A stretch of DNA of 55,576 bases from an uncultured Candidatus Saccharibacteria bacterium (GCA_946406315.1 CAMJKD010000008.1:1-55576), one strand, 5' to 3'; numbered from the stretch's first letter, positions 1 through 7,715 are shown. Translations and numbers: made by a program. The notes: generated from the sequence alone by a model not told the origin.

Positions 1-97
1 TAGGTTTTTGAGGAACTTTAAGTATGAAACTACCTATTTTTGTTGGCAAGTACTGCCAACTATTTTGTTGCAAAGGTCCTGGACCCTAACGCTGCTC

Positions 98-126
98 TTG
101 ACCTTTTAAAACGTTTATGCTATATA
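98..126 (+). promoter_or_regulatory. Sigma70-type promoter of the first gene
   Basis: A -35 box TTGACC (98-103) is followed by a 17-base spacer and a -10 box TATATA (121-126), which is preceded by TGC as in an extended -10. Transcription would begin near 132. This places the in-frame ATG at 117 upstream of the mRNA and supports the ATG at 177 as the real start. Confidence 0.7.
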
Positions 127-176
127 AGAACAAAGGGTATCGCAAAAATAAAAACTTCAAACGGGGAATTCTTTTT

Positions 177-1352
177 ATGAACGAGTTCGACGATTATCAT
201 GAGCGGATGGTGCGTCGAGAAAATCAAAGAAAAACCGAACTAATGGAGCAATCTGTTCGGGAACACCTCGAACCGTCACTGGAAGATTTTGACGGCTCTC
301 CCGCACATCAATCATTTATAGAAGGTGATAAAAGATACGTCGCAAGACGTCAACGTTCTTTAGAGTCTCGCAAACCATACCAAGCTTTAGCTATCGAGCA
401 TCTTATCCAGTTTGGTATTGGTCGCGGACGCCTTTTAAGCGACCCTAGAGACTACAGATACTATGCCGAACCAATCTGGCCAACTCGCTTCGATGACATC
501 AGCAACCGCGTCGACGCCGCTTTCTTCCTTCATAGCCCAGCCGAAGGCAATGCTTCACACCAAGACTTCAATTGCCCAGTCGCACTAGATATTACTACTA
601 GCCCTGACGAAAATGTTATCCGCGAAAAGATCTTACTCAGCTCTAACGATACCGACTTAGGGTATCACGTTGGCTTTACCGACATTCGCTATTGCCGCGA
701 CACAGCAGGCGATCGTACGCATCAAACATTAGTACCAAAATATTGCATCGGCATGGATAAAACATCCGTCGATAATTTCCTTGAACATACTACCGTGCCA
801 GAAAACGGCACCCCCAACTACGATCGAGGCACCGCCGCTCTTGCTTCATTCAAAATCATCTACGAGATCTCAAAACAAAACGAGCTCTTCATAGCCCCAC
901 TAGCTCACAAATACAACAACGACGAGAACATTAGCAACGAAGAACAGATAATTATGGATCGCCTCGATACCGTAGACGCCATCTACTACGCCGAGTTACA
1001 ACGTCTCACGAAAGAATTACCACCATATATTAAACTTGCACTTGGCAAGCCGGAAAAAGATGGTTCCTACGATATAAACAAAATTGCCGCACTCTTTATG
1101 AAGAAAGGTGGAGATTTTGAAGATAAAACCTTTACAGCTATCGTAAACACTACAGAAAAGCTATATCAAGGCTTCGAAAAGTCTAGCCAGAAGGGGACAT
1201 ATCTTGCTAAACAATCATTCCAAACTGCCTACGACAAAGCTATGTCACATAAAAACAGCAATTCTGGCATCGCTCAACGCACCAGACAGCGCCGCGAAGC
1301 GGCATTCAATCGCCGTTACCCGACCTCTCCCTCTAGTGTCCTAAAACGCTAG
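177..1352 (+). CDS. Hypothetical protein, possibly PD-(D/E)XK nuclease-like
   Basis: I do not recognise this 391-aa protein with certainty. It is soluble, with no signal peptide or membrane segment. The N-terminal 60 residues are highly charged and probably helical, and the C-terminus is basic. In the middle, a stretch with RFDDISNRVDAAF followed about 35 residues later by VALDITTS resembles the spaced acidic residues of PD-(D/E)XK-type folds found in many Patescibacteria proteins; this is a weak inference because a clear catalytic lysine motif is not obvious. The start at 177 is chosen because it lies downstream of the predicted transcription start and has GGGGA just before it, whereas an in-frame ATG at 117 precedes it. 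The end overlaps the convergent HIT gene by 12 bases. Confidence 0.75.
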   Translation: MNEFDDYHERMVRRENQRKTELMEQSVREHLEPSLEDFDGSPAHQSFIEGDKRYVARRQRSLESRKPYQALAIEHLIQFGIGRGRLLSDPRDYRYYAEPIWPTRFDDISNRVDAAFFLHSPAEGNASHQDFNCPVALDITTSPDENVIREKILLSSNDTDLGYHVGFTDIRYCRDTAGDRTHQTLVPKYCIGMDKTSVDNFLEHTTVPENGTPNYDRGTAALASFKIIYEISKQNELFIAPLAHKYNNDENISNEEQIIMDRLDTVDAIYYAELQRLTKELPPYIKLALGKPEKDGSYDINKIAALFMKKGGDFEDKTFTAIVNTTEKLYQGFEKSSQKGTYLAKQSFQTAYDKAMSHKNSNSGIAQRTRQRREAAFNRRYPTSPSSVLKR

Positions 1353-1715
1353 CTTATCTCGAATTTCCTCAAATTCTTCATCGCTCAACTTGAGTGTTCT
1401 TCCGTATTCCCAAGTCTCGTCTAGCGGCATTAAATGAACATGTGCGTGCGGCACATCTGTACCGACCACTTTCATCAATACGCGACGCCCAACCACGTCT
1501 TCCATGTGTTTGGATATCTTTTTCACGCTCGCCCACAGGGCATTCCAATCTTCATCTTCCAGCTCATAAATCTTATCAACTTCAACCTTTGGCACAACAA
1601 GTGTATGACCTTTTGATTCTGGATTTATATCAAGAAAAGCATAAGTTTTATCGTCCTCGTAAATCTTATAAGATGGAATTTCGCCACTAATAATCTTCGT
1701 AAAAATACTCGCCAT
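1341..1715 (-). CDS. HIT family (histidine triad) nucleotide-binding protein
   Basis: A 124-aa cytosolic HIT-family protein, probably a nucleotide hydrolase or transferase acting on adenosine phosphoramidates or dinucleotides. The whole family pattern is present: the N-terminal segment IFTKIISGEIP, the FLDINPESKGHTLVVPK strand region at about residues 27-43, and the catalytic triad HAHVHLMP with histidines at 90, 92 and 94. The middle histidine region forms the nucleotide phosphate pocket in known members. The length matches the Hint branch (110-140 aa). The start ATG has AGGAG ten bases upstream. It is convergent with the preceding gene and overlaps it by 12 bases, leaving no room for a terminator between them. 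The exact substrate cannot be told. Confidence 0.93.
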   Translation of the reverse strand: MASIFTKIISGEIPSYKIYEDDKTYAFLDINPESKGHTLVVPKVEVDKIYELEDEDWNALWASVKKISKHMEDVVGRRVLMKVVGTDVPHAHVHLMPLDETWEYGRTLKLSDEEFEEIRDKLAF

Positions 1716-1798
1716 TACATACTCCTTTTCTTATATTATATCGTAAGAAAAACGCACCCAAAGTCATTCGGCCACCACATTAACCACTATAAGCATCA

Positions 1799-1807
1799 TG
1801 CTACACT
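1799..1807 (+). promoter_or_regulatory. Extended -10 box giving a leaderless start
   Basis: TGCTACACT lies exactly six bases before the ATG at 1814. There is no Shine-Dalgarno sequence. Transcription at the usual distance would start on the A of ATG. Confidence 0.6.
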
Positions 1808-1813
1808 AATATC

Positions 1814-2371
1814 ATGAAAACCCTCGTCTTAGCCGACCGGCGTCCACAAATTAACATTCGTCAAACTATTCTTGATGAAAACATCGAACTCGTGATTAGT
1901 CTTGGTGATTTTGCCAGAGAAGATCTCCTGCCGCTCGCCGATATTACGCATATTCCAAAAATCGGCGTTTATGGCAATCACGATAGCGGGGAATATATGG
2001 AAGAACTCGGCATCATGAATATGCATCAGATGATTTGGCATTTTCAGGGTAAAAGCTTTGCTGGGCTTCAAGGTTGCGTTCGCTACAAATCTAACCCTTA
2101 CGCAGTTATGTATACTCAAGACGAGGTATACGACATCCTTAGCAACTATCCTCAGGTAGATATTTTCGTCACTCATTGTCCGCCACGCGGCATTAATGAT
2201 GAAGACGAAATTGCACACCAAGGCTTTGATGCATTACTCGACTATATCGACAAAAAACCTCCTAAAGTACTCCTTCACGGTCATACATATCCCAATGAAC
2301 AAAACATGGTTCACCAACACGGTCCCACTAAAATCGAATACACTTATGGTTATCGAATTATCGAACTCTAA
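1814..2371 (+). CDS. Metallophosphoesterase (calcineurin-like)
   Basis: A 185-aa protein of the calcineurin-like phosphoesterase superfamily. Visible metal-binding blocks are SLGDFA (about residue 30), GVYGNHDSG (about 51-59), FVTHCPP (about 118) and LLHGHTYPNE (about 153). These correspond to the GD, GNHD, H and GHxH-type motifs that hold two metals. The first motif, normally DxH near the N-terminus, reads ADRRP, so the histidine is missing, and the last block is GHT rather than GHxH. The protein may therefore have altered metal binding. The substrate is unknown. The gene stands alone, preceded by an extended -10 box six bases before its ATG, so its mRNA is probably leaderless. Confidence 0.85.
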   Translation: MKTLVLADRRPQINIRQTILDENIELVISLGDFAREDLLPLADITHIPKIGVYGNHDSGEYMEELGIMNMHQMIWHFQGKSFAGLQGCVRYKSNPYAVMYTQDEVYDILSNYPQVDIFVTHCPPRGINDEDEIAHQGFDALLDYIDKKPPKVLLHGHTYPNEQNMVHQHGPTKIEYTYGYRIIEL

Positions 2372-2428
2372 ATTTTTATGCTAAAATTAAGATAATATAC
2401 ACTAGCAGAATAGGAGCATATCCTCATC

Positions 2429-3526
2429 ATGAATAACGATACTTTCGGTGCCGCAGTTCCTGGAACAACTCCGACACCTCAACCAAACCCAAACCCAACC
2501 CCAATCGCACCAGCCGAGCCTAGCCCAGTTGCACCGACTAGCCCAGCTGCGCCAGTTACAACTCCGGCCGACCCGGGCGTTCCTACGGTTCCAACAGCCG
2601 AACCGCAGCCAATCGCAACTGGACCAGAATCAACCACCATACCAGTAGCTGAGCCAGCAGCTCAATCACTAGATGCAACAGCTTCAACTCCAACCGCCGG
2701 AGCAGTCACTATTCCTGTAGCAGATACTATACCCGAGCCAACTCCTACTGCTGCTGAGGCCGTCGCAGATCCAGCTGCCGCCATTCAGCCAATGGGGCGA
2801 CCAACAGCCGAAGAACTGGCGTCAAATCCATTTGAACGTCCAGGTGCTGATCCGTTCACGCAACCAACTACGGCATTTCCTGCCGAACTGGCCAATACCG
2901 AGCCTGAAGCATCCGAAATACCGAAAACCGAAGAAGAGTCAACAGCAATCGACGTAAAAGATCAGACCACAGCTACTTCCACTATAAGTGAAGCGAGTCC
3001 AACCATCGACGCCGTTAAAACCGCCGCCGCCCCCGTTGACACTCCAGCTGACCCTAATGTGCCTACTGTTCCAACCACCATCGGCAACAATCATGTTCCA
3101 GAAAAAGAACATAAGAAAAAACAAATCATTCTTATTGCTGCGGTAGTTGGCGCTATTGCTGTAATTTCATTAATTATCGTACTCTATTTTTTCGTCTTTA
3201 GCGTAAAGACTCTTAGCTGCGAGAAAACGCAAGGCAATCAAGAAATGAAAGTGACCGTTAATTTTCGAAATAACGAAGCGCAAAGCGCAAAAGTTTTCTA
3301 CACCTATAAATCTGCTTCAAAAATATCAGATCTAGAGTATAACGCTATCAAAGAAAAGGCGAAGTCAGACGAGTCTGTTTATGAAAATGTCAAGGTAGAA
3401 AAACCCAACGACAACACCATTACCATAGAAATGGAAGCTCAGCGCAAACTCTTCGTCGAAAAAGGTAAATCATACGACGAAATCAAGAAATACTACACTA
3501 ACGACTTAAACCTAACCTGCAAATAA
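2429..3526 (+). CDS. Proline/alanine/threonine-rich single-span membrane protein
   Basis: A 365-aa protein with three parts. Residues 1 to about 222 are low-complexity, rich in Pro, Ala, Thr and Glu, with no signal peptide. A lysine-rich stop (KEHKKKQ) leads into one membrane span at about 233-257. The last 108 residues are a small predicted extracytoplasmic domain with cysteines near its start and end (SCEK and LTCK) that could form a disulfide; the pattern recalls small lipoprotein domains such as DUF1307, but this is tentative. The basic residues precede the span, so the N-terminal part should be cytoplasmic. The large vWA protein at 9448 has the same plan of low-complexity cytoplasmic arm, span and ectodomain. 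An AGGAG lies 14 bases before ATG, and a terminator follows. Confidence 0.85.
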   Translation: MNNDTFGAAVPGTTPTPQPNPNPTPIAPAEPSPVAPTSPAAPVTTPADPGVPTVPTAEPQPIATGPESTTIPVAEPAAQSLDATASTPTAGAVTIPVADTIPEPTPTAAEAVADPAAAIQPMGRPTAEELASNPFERPGADPFTQPTTAFPAELANTEPEASEIPKTEEESTAIDVKDQTTATSTISEASPTIDAVKTAAAPVDTPADPNVPTVPTTIGNNHVPEKEHKKKQIILIAAVVGAIAVISLIIVLYFFVFSVKTLSCEKTQGNQEMKVTVNFRNNEAQSAKVFYTYKSASKISDLEYNAIKEKAKSDESVYENVKVEKPNDNTITIEMEAQRKLFVEKGKSYDEIKKYYTNDLNLTCK

Positions 3527-3546
3527 TAAGCAGGGGATAATTAATC

Positions 3547-3577
3547 AAAAAAGAGCTCCGTCAGGAGTTCTTTTTTA
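3547..3577 (+). terminator. Intrinsic terminator
   Basis: An A-rich 11-base-pair stem around GAGCTCC / GGAGTTC with loop GTCA is followed by T6, 20 bases after the stop of the proline-rich protein gene. Confidence 0.9.
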
Positions 3578-3623
3578 ATGCTAATAAAAAACGAGTTCAC
3601 TAAGAACCCTAATATTCATAAAA

Positions 3624-3711
3624 TGGCGGAAGCGAAGGGATTCGAACCCCCGAGACATTGCTGCCCACACGATTTCGAGTCGTGCGCCTTCAACCACTCG
3701 GCCACGCTTCC
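3624..3711 (-). tRNA. tRNA-Ser (anticodon CGA)
   Basis: The minus strand folds as a class II tRNA: acceptor GGAAGCG paired with CGCTTCC, the D arm GCCGAGTGGTTGAAGGC, an anticodon loop CTCGAAA giving CGA (reads UCG), a long variable arm, the T loop TTCGAAT, and an encoded CCA end. The T stem contains two G-U pairs. Confidence 0.96.
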
Positions 3712-3904
3712 ATCTCCTATTTTATCATATTCTTATCTTATTTCTTTGAACTAGGCGCAAACTACACGTGAAAAACGCACTCAAATCTTTTATTATCGCT
3801 CGTTTTAGGCTATTTTCACCGCAAACGATAACATAACCGTTTTACGCCACAAAACGCTCCAGAAAGCCTCAGGAAGCCTCAGGATATCAAAATATTGGGC
3901 AGCT

Positions 3905-4828
3905 CTACTTCAAAAAGCCGTTTATAATTTGCGATTCCGCCTGACGCCGCGAAAGACCCAGCGTCATCAGCTTAATCAATTGTTCACTCGCAATCTTTCC
4001 AATCGCCGCCTCATGAATCAGCTCCGCATCAACATTCTGCGCGTCAAGCGATGGCTCCGCACTTACTTGCGCCTTATGCATAATAATCGCATCACACTCT
4101 GAATGACCGCGACATTTTGCTGCGCCGATTATCTGCGAACAAAACTTCTGCCGAGAATAATCCTGCGCCACCGAACGAGATACAATATCCACCGAAGACC
4201 CGTCACCCTTCAACTCGGCCACAATCTTACTATCTGCCGATTGTTTTCCGTGCGTAAATAAACGCTCCTTAATAACAATTCGCGCATTCTTTGCCAAATC
4301 CGCCTCCGTTAAACGCCTAGTCGAATCGACACCTTTTATCTGTTCTAACAGCAGCTCTGCGCAGCTATTTTCGCTCAAATTTAACCTAGTTGTTGGATTT
4401 AAAATTTTCTTCGCGCCCGGACCAATCCCACAATGTTTCTCAATGTAATAAACTTTCGAATTCTTCCCGACATGAAAAGTATGAATTCCATCATGTATCG
4501 AATCACTTGCGCCACAATTATAGATACCGCACCCTGCAATTATCGTAACCTCACAATTATCACCAATATAAAAGTCGTTATAAACCGCTTCTTCTAATCC
4601 GCTCGCACTGATAATCACTGGAATATGCGCTATTTCGTTCTTGGTACCATCGGCTACATAAATTTCAATTCCACTCTTATCCGTCTTCGGAATAATATCT
4701 ATTTTTTCTGAGCTATGACGCCCAATCGACTTGCCATTTACACGAAAATTATAGGCGCCCTCCGGAATCCCAGTCACCCCAGAGACTTCCTTCATCAAAT
4801 CGCGTTCTATCTTATCTAGGTCCATCAT
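3905..4828 (-). CDS. SufB/SufD-family Fe-S assembly scaffold protein
   Basis: A 307-aa member of the SufB/SufD family, which forms a scaffold with the SufC ATPase for building iron-sulfur clusters. The C-terminal signature is clear: SAEPSLDAQNVDAELIHEAAIG, with His272, then a helical tail SRRQAESQIINGF that matches the family's usual SRGxxxxEAxxLxxxGF. The middle is a right-handed beta-helix type region. At 307 residues it is shorter than E. coli SufB (495) or SufD (423), because the N-terminal extension is missing. It overlaps sufC by four bases (ATGA) and no other suf genes are adjacent, so this looks like a two-component Suf-like module. Whether it acts as SufB, SufD or a common ancestor-like form cannot be decided by eye. 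Confidence 0.9.
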   Translation of the reverse strand: MMDLDKIERDLMKEVSGVTGIPEGAYNFRVNGKSIGRHSSEKIDIIPKTDKSGIEIYVADGTKNEIAHIPVIISASGLEEAVYNDFYIGDNCEVTIIAGCGIYNCGASDSIHDGIHTFHVGKNSKVYYIEKHCGIGPGAKKILNPTTRLNLSENSCAELLLEQIKGVDSTRRLTEADLAKNARIVIKERLFTHGKQSADSKIVAELKGDGSSVDIVSRSVAQDYSRQKFCSQIIGAAKCRGHSECDAIIMHKAQVSAEPSLDAQNVDAELIHEAAIGKIASEQLIKLMTLGLSRRQAESQIINGFLK

Positions 4829-5487
4829 TGCATTTTCTCCAATTGCGGCAAAACCTTATCCGCTGAACCGCTTAGTGCAATCTTACCGTCTTTCAATAAG
4901 ATTATTCGATTTGCGATTTTCATAATGCGCTCTTGGTGCGAAATAATCACGATAGCACTATTAGGCTGCCTCTTACGCATATCTTTAAAGACTTTAATTA
5001 AATTACCAAAACTCCAAATATCAATTCCAGCTTCTGGTTCGTCAAAAATATATAACTCCGCCTTACGTGCAATTACTGAAGCTATTTCTATGCGTTTTAA
5101 CTCACCACCAGATAGGGAACTATTAATTTCGCGATCTAAATACAACTCCGGCTCAAGTCCAACTTTCTTTAAGTACTTATCTACTTTTTCGTTACCAGCC
5201 GCAATCATCAGCAAGTCACGTACAGTAACGCCTTTAAAATGAATCGGTTGCTGAAAAGAATAAGCCAAGCCTAAGCGCGCTCGCTCCGTACAGGATTTTT
5301 CGCGAATATCTTCACCCTTAAAGAGCAGTTCGCCCGAGTCGATTTTTTCAATACCTACAATACATTTTGCCAGAGTAGATTTGCCTGAACCATTTGGCCC
5401 AGTAATCACTATCAAATCACCCGCATTAATCGAAAAAGAAACACCCTTCAGAATACTCTTATAAGATACTCCCTTTATCTGTAACAT
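4825..5487 (-). CDS. sufC: SufC-like ABC ATPase of Fe-S cluster assembly
   Basis: A 220-aa ABC ATPase of the SufC type. The P-loop is GPNGSGKST (residues 30-38), the Q-loop region YSFQQP is at about 76-81, the signature is LSGGELKR (125-132), Walker B is IFDEPEAGID (147-156), and the switch histidine is His184. The EPEAGID form is the SufC signature rather than that of a transport ATPase. There are no membrane partners; the next gene is a SufB/D scaffold translated from an ATGA overlap. SufC drives a conformational change that exposes the cluster-building site of the scaffold. The gene has an extended -10 box six bases before its ATG and no Shine-Dalgarno, so the two-gene operon is probably a leaderless transcript. 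Confidence 0.92.
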   Translation of the reverse strand: MLQIKGVSYKSILKGVSFSINAGDLIVITGPNGSGKSTLAKCIVGIEKIDSGELLFKGEDIREKSCTERARLGLAYSFQQPIHFKGVTVRDLLMIAAGNEKVDKYLKKVGLEPELYLDREINSSLSGGELKRIEIASVIARKAELYIFDEPEAGIDIWSFGNLIKVFKDMRKRQPNSAIVIISHQERIMKIANRIILLKDGKIALSGSADKVLPQLEKMQ

Positions 5488-5493
5488 GCCCAG

Positions 5494-5502
5494 ATTATAG
5501 CA
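5494..5502 (-). promoter_or_regulatory. Extended -10 box of sufC, leaderless
   Basis: On the minus strand TGCTATAAT is followed by CTGGGC and then ATG of sufC: exactly six bases between box and start codon. Confidence 0.65.
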
Positions 5503-5547
5503 TAAAGCATATCTATTTCTTCTCAGTTAATTCATCCCAGCCAGATT

Positions 5548-5600
5548 AAATATTTGCTAGAAAAAATCGCCTAGGTTGGTATTTTCTCTCTTCGAAGCGC
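5548..5600 (-). repeat. 53-bp repeat, type B arm
   Basis: These 53 bases are identical to 7528-7580. Here only one arm of the type B hairpin is present, ending on the minus strand in the same T6 run. The 5488-5832 gap between sufC and the next gene holds only this repeat, the type A hairpin and the sufC promoter; I see no gene in it. Confidence 0.9.
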
Positions 5601-5628
5601 TCGACATTGACAAAAATATTTTGAAATC

Positions 5629-5706
5629 AAAAAACCACAGATTGGTAGTTTCTTCGAGGGAAGCGCGCCTCTTGGGCGAGCAAACGAAAAAACTGCCAAT
5701 ATGCGG
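5629..5706 (-). terminator. Repeat-borne terminator hairpin, type A
   Basis: Arms 5635-5656 and 5685-5706 pair at 19 of 22 positions, with a GC-rich inner loop containing CGCC/GGCG. On the minus strand the hairpin is followed by T6. It lies 127 bases downstream of the 318-aa gene and could end its transcript. It shares sequence with the type A arm at 7479-7520. Confidence 0.75.
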
Positions 5707-5832
5707 CTTTTGGGCTCAAAATAGCGATTGCAAAAATCAAACAGTCAGCAAACATTGACGGTAATTCTCAGCTCATTCAACCAGATTGGATGATTGACGA
5801 GCTAATAGACATAGCTCGCACATGTTGTTAAC

Positions 5833-6789
5833 TTATTTTGGACTAGCTTTATCTTTCGAATATTTTCTAAAACACTCGTGACAAACGACTCTTTTTTGCC
5901 TTGGCTTTCTACTAGTATCTACAAAAAGTTTTTTGCAAATAGAGCATACATCTTCAGGGAAGGCATGAATATGTCTCACATGACCAGCGCAATTAATCCT
6001 ACGCACAAAATCCTCGGCTTGTTTAACATCGGCAAAATGATAGATATTAGTTTCCGGCACATACAAATCATCAGTTATCGGCACCCAATCAGCACGCGTC
6101 CTCCAATCCGTGTAGTTTTTTGTTGACGCATGAGGCTCAAAACCACAGAAAATGATCTTGCGGTCAATATCATCAATACCGACTAACACAAGATTACGGT
6201 CATCCAAAATCGAGTCAATCATCTCTTGCTGCTTCGCAAGTTCGCAACCAGAACAAACATGCTGTCCGGCCTTCTTCTGGGAAAATTCAATACTGAACGG
6301 TTCGTCGCATTCATCGCAAATATTCACTTCGATTACTGCATTGTCATAAGGTAAAGCACCCCTTATTTTATTGATTTCATCCCATCCGCTAAACACTGTG
6401 GCTTTATTAAACTCAACGTTTAAAGTTAAGTCAGCAGTCTTGCTGCCGGTAGATTGAATTTTAGCCGCATAGCACTCGCCTAGTTCCGGATGATTTACGG
6501 CAAGCACATTCAATTCTTTCGCTTCTTTTACCTTACCATTACCTGTAGACGCCGATCGAGTGCTACTAGTTTTAGAACCACCAATCTTTGGTGAACGAAA
6601 CTTTTTTAGTGGGTCGATAGTTACCTTATTGTAGACCTTATTATAGAGCGCACGTTTTGGATGTAGGACGCCCATTCCTTTTTTGCCGTACAAAGGGTTG
6701 ACCGCACTCTTTACTTTGCGTTTAAGTTTACCAGTTGTACGCGCCTTCATACTCTTCTTAAGTGACGGCGCCCTAAAACCAATCTTCAT
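5833..6789 (-). CDS. Basic protein with two identical-spacing zinc ribbons
   Basis: A 318-aa protein with no known function. Residues 1-65 are strongly basic and contain an NPLYGKKGMG...YNKVYNK segment that I recall from phage- or plasmid-associated hypothetical proteins of Firmicutes (from memory, not searched). Two Cys4 motifs have the same spacing C-x2-C-x17-C-x2-C: Cys158/161/179/182 and Cys282/285/303/306, so two zinc ribbons are likely. The segment between them has aromatic and His residues. The protein probably binds nucleic acid or protein, but this is inference. It has AGGGAG before its ATG. It lies in a small island bounded by repeats and a tRNA, which suggests acquired DNA. Confidence 0.75.
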   Translation of the reverse strand: MKIGFRAPSLKKSMKARTTGKLKRKVKSAVNPLYGKKGMGVLHPKRALYNKVYNKVTIDPLKKFRSPKIGGSKTSSTRSASTGNGKVKEAKELNVLAVNHPELGECYAAKIQSTGSKTADLTLNVEFNKATVFSGWDEINKIRGALPYDNAVIEVNICDECDEPFSIEFSQKKAGQHVCSGCELAKQQEMIDSILDDRNLVLVGIDDIDRKIIFCGFEPHASTKNYTDWRTRADWVPITDDLYVPETNIYHFADVKQAEDFVRRINCAGHVRHIHAFPEDVCSICKKLFVDTSRKPRQKRVVCHECFRKYSKDKASPK

Positions 6790-6953
6790 TTTTCTCCCTC
6801 TTTTCTTAGCTTAATTTTAACATCAACACCAATCGCATACATACCTCATTCATATCAGTAGCCTCTGATGGCCCCACAAAGCGTGTTTAGAGCCGAAATG
6901 TTCTGACCCCTGCTACTAGTTCATTCGAGTAGCTTTCAACTAGATGGCAGAAT

Positions 6954-7397
6954 TTGGCGCATTCTATTACATCGACTTCTTATGCCTACAATCTCGACAA
7001 CCACTGCAAGCGCAAAGGGCATAAGTCAATCAATGTCGCAGACGCTCACGCCTTTTTCTCTGATTATCTGCACAAGATTACCCCCAAAACTAATACACTT
7101 ACACTTTACAAGGAGATTATTCGCAAGAAGCCACTGAAGTATGCATCCAATGCTAAGGCCGAGCTGGACGCAGCTAGAAAACTCGAGCAACAAATTAGCA
7201 ACGAAAGAACAAGAATACTAAACATGCTAGCAAGAGGAGACATGAGTTCAGAAGAGAAGGATATTTTGCTAGCCGACAACAAGAAAAGACAAGAAGCTGC
7301 CTTATTAGAGCGTGTACGGTGCGAAAAAGCATTAGGGCAAAACCAACAATCGATTGAGCAAATCTTTGACATCATAGCTAATCCTGCAAAAATGTAG
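6954..7397 (+). CDS. Hypothetical coiled-coil protein, TTG start
   Basis: A 147-aa open frame with no recognised family. It must start at a TTG because a stop codon lies just upstream in frame. Residues 60-110 are rich in Glu, Lys, Arg and Ala with leucines at coiled-coil spacing; the N-terminus has a Cys/His/Arg-rich patch (NHCKRKGHK). A short out-of-frame ATG at 6944 reads 26 codons into the same region, so the gene could be the remnant of a longer frame broken by a frameshift. No clear Shine-Dalgarno is seen. It sits inside the repeat-flanked island between the zinc-ribbon gene and tRNA-Arg. Whether it is expressed is uncertain. Confidence 0.45.
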   Translation: MAHSITSTSYAYNLDNHCKRKGHKSINVADAHAFFSDYLHKITPKTNTLTLYKEIIRKKPLKYASNAKAELDAARKLEQQISNERTRILNMLARGDMSSEEKDILLADNKKRQEAALLERVRCEKALGQNQQSIEQIFDIIANPAKM

Positions 7398-7478
7398 AAC
7401 AGTGCTAACGCTGATAGTAAGAAAAGAATACAACTAACAATATTCCCATATTCCTCCTCTACTAATTAGCATAGCAAA

Positions 7479-7520
7479 AAAGCCGTAGGTTGGTAATTTC
7501 TTCGAGAGAAACGCGCCTCA
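7479..7520 (-). repeat. Type A repeat arm
   Basis: This stretch resembles the left arm and loop of the hairpin at 5635-5706, sharing TTGGTA, TTTCTTCGAG and GCGCGCCTC-like blocks, but lacks the opposite arm. On the minus strand it ends in T6. Confidence 0.7.
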
Positions 7521-7527
7521 TTAACAG

Positions 7528-7580
7528 AAATATTTGCTAGAAAAAATCGCCTAGGTTGGTATTTTCTCTCTTCGAAGCGC
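7528..7580 (-). repeat. 53-bp repeat, second copy
   Basis: Identical to 5548-5600. Here it forms one arm plus the T-run of a complete hairpin. The two copies are direct repeats 1980 bases apart that frame the accessory island. Confidence 0.9.
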
Positions 7581-7624
7581 GACTTTTGGTCGAGCGAGAA
7601 GAGAAAAATGCCAAGATAGACGAT
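7537..7624 (-). terminator. Repeat-borne terminator hairpin, type B
   Basis: The arms 7546-7574 and 7595-7624 pair along nearly 30 positions with a few mismatches and one bulge. On the minus strand the stem is followed by T6. It begins 15 bases downstream of the 3' end of tRNA-Arg and is well placed to terminate it. Confidence 0.75.
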
Positions 7625-7638
7625 TTCTTCTGCAAATA

Positions 7639-7715
7639 TGGTATGCCCGATACGATTCGAACGTACGACCTTCAGCTCCGCAAGCTGACGCTCTATCCAA
7701 CTGAGCTACGGGCAC
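7639..7715 (-). tRNA. tRNA-Arg (anticodon GCG)
   Basis: The minus strand folds as a 77-nt class I tRNA: acceptor GTGCCCG/CGGGCAT, D stem GCTC/GAGC, anticodon stem TCAGC/GCTGA with loop TTGCGGA, T stem with loop TTCGAAT, and an encoded CCA. Positions 34-36 read GCG, which decodes CGC and CGU. Most bacteria use an ACG anticodon edited to inosine for this box, so GCG is unusual. Confidence 0.93.

Noticed and set aside
117-176. Start codon at 117 for the first protein
   Set aside because: It lies upstream of the transcription start expected from the promoter at 98-126, and the ATG at 177 has a better ribosome site.
5576-5758. A 60-codon plus-strand open frame beginning MVFSLFEA, with a similar frame at 7556
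   Set aside because: Both frames are readings of the same 53-bp repeat and hairpins, which act as terminators. Their similarity comes from the repeat, not from a protein family.
5548-7624. The hairpins as integron attC sites
   Set aside because: They are imperfect palindromes near small genes, but I do not find the RYYYAAC/GTTRRRY core pair, and no integron integrase is in the window.
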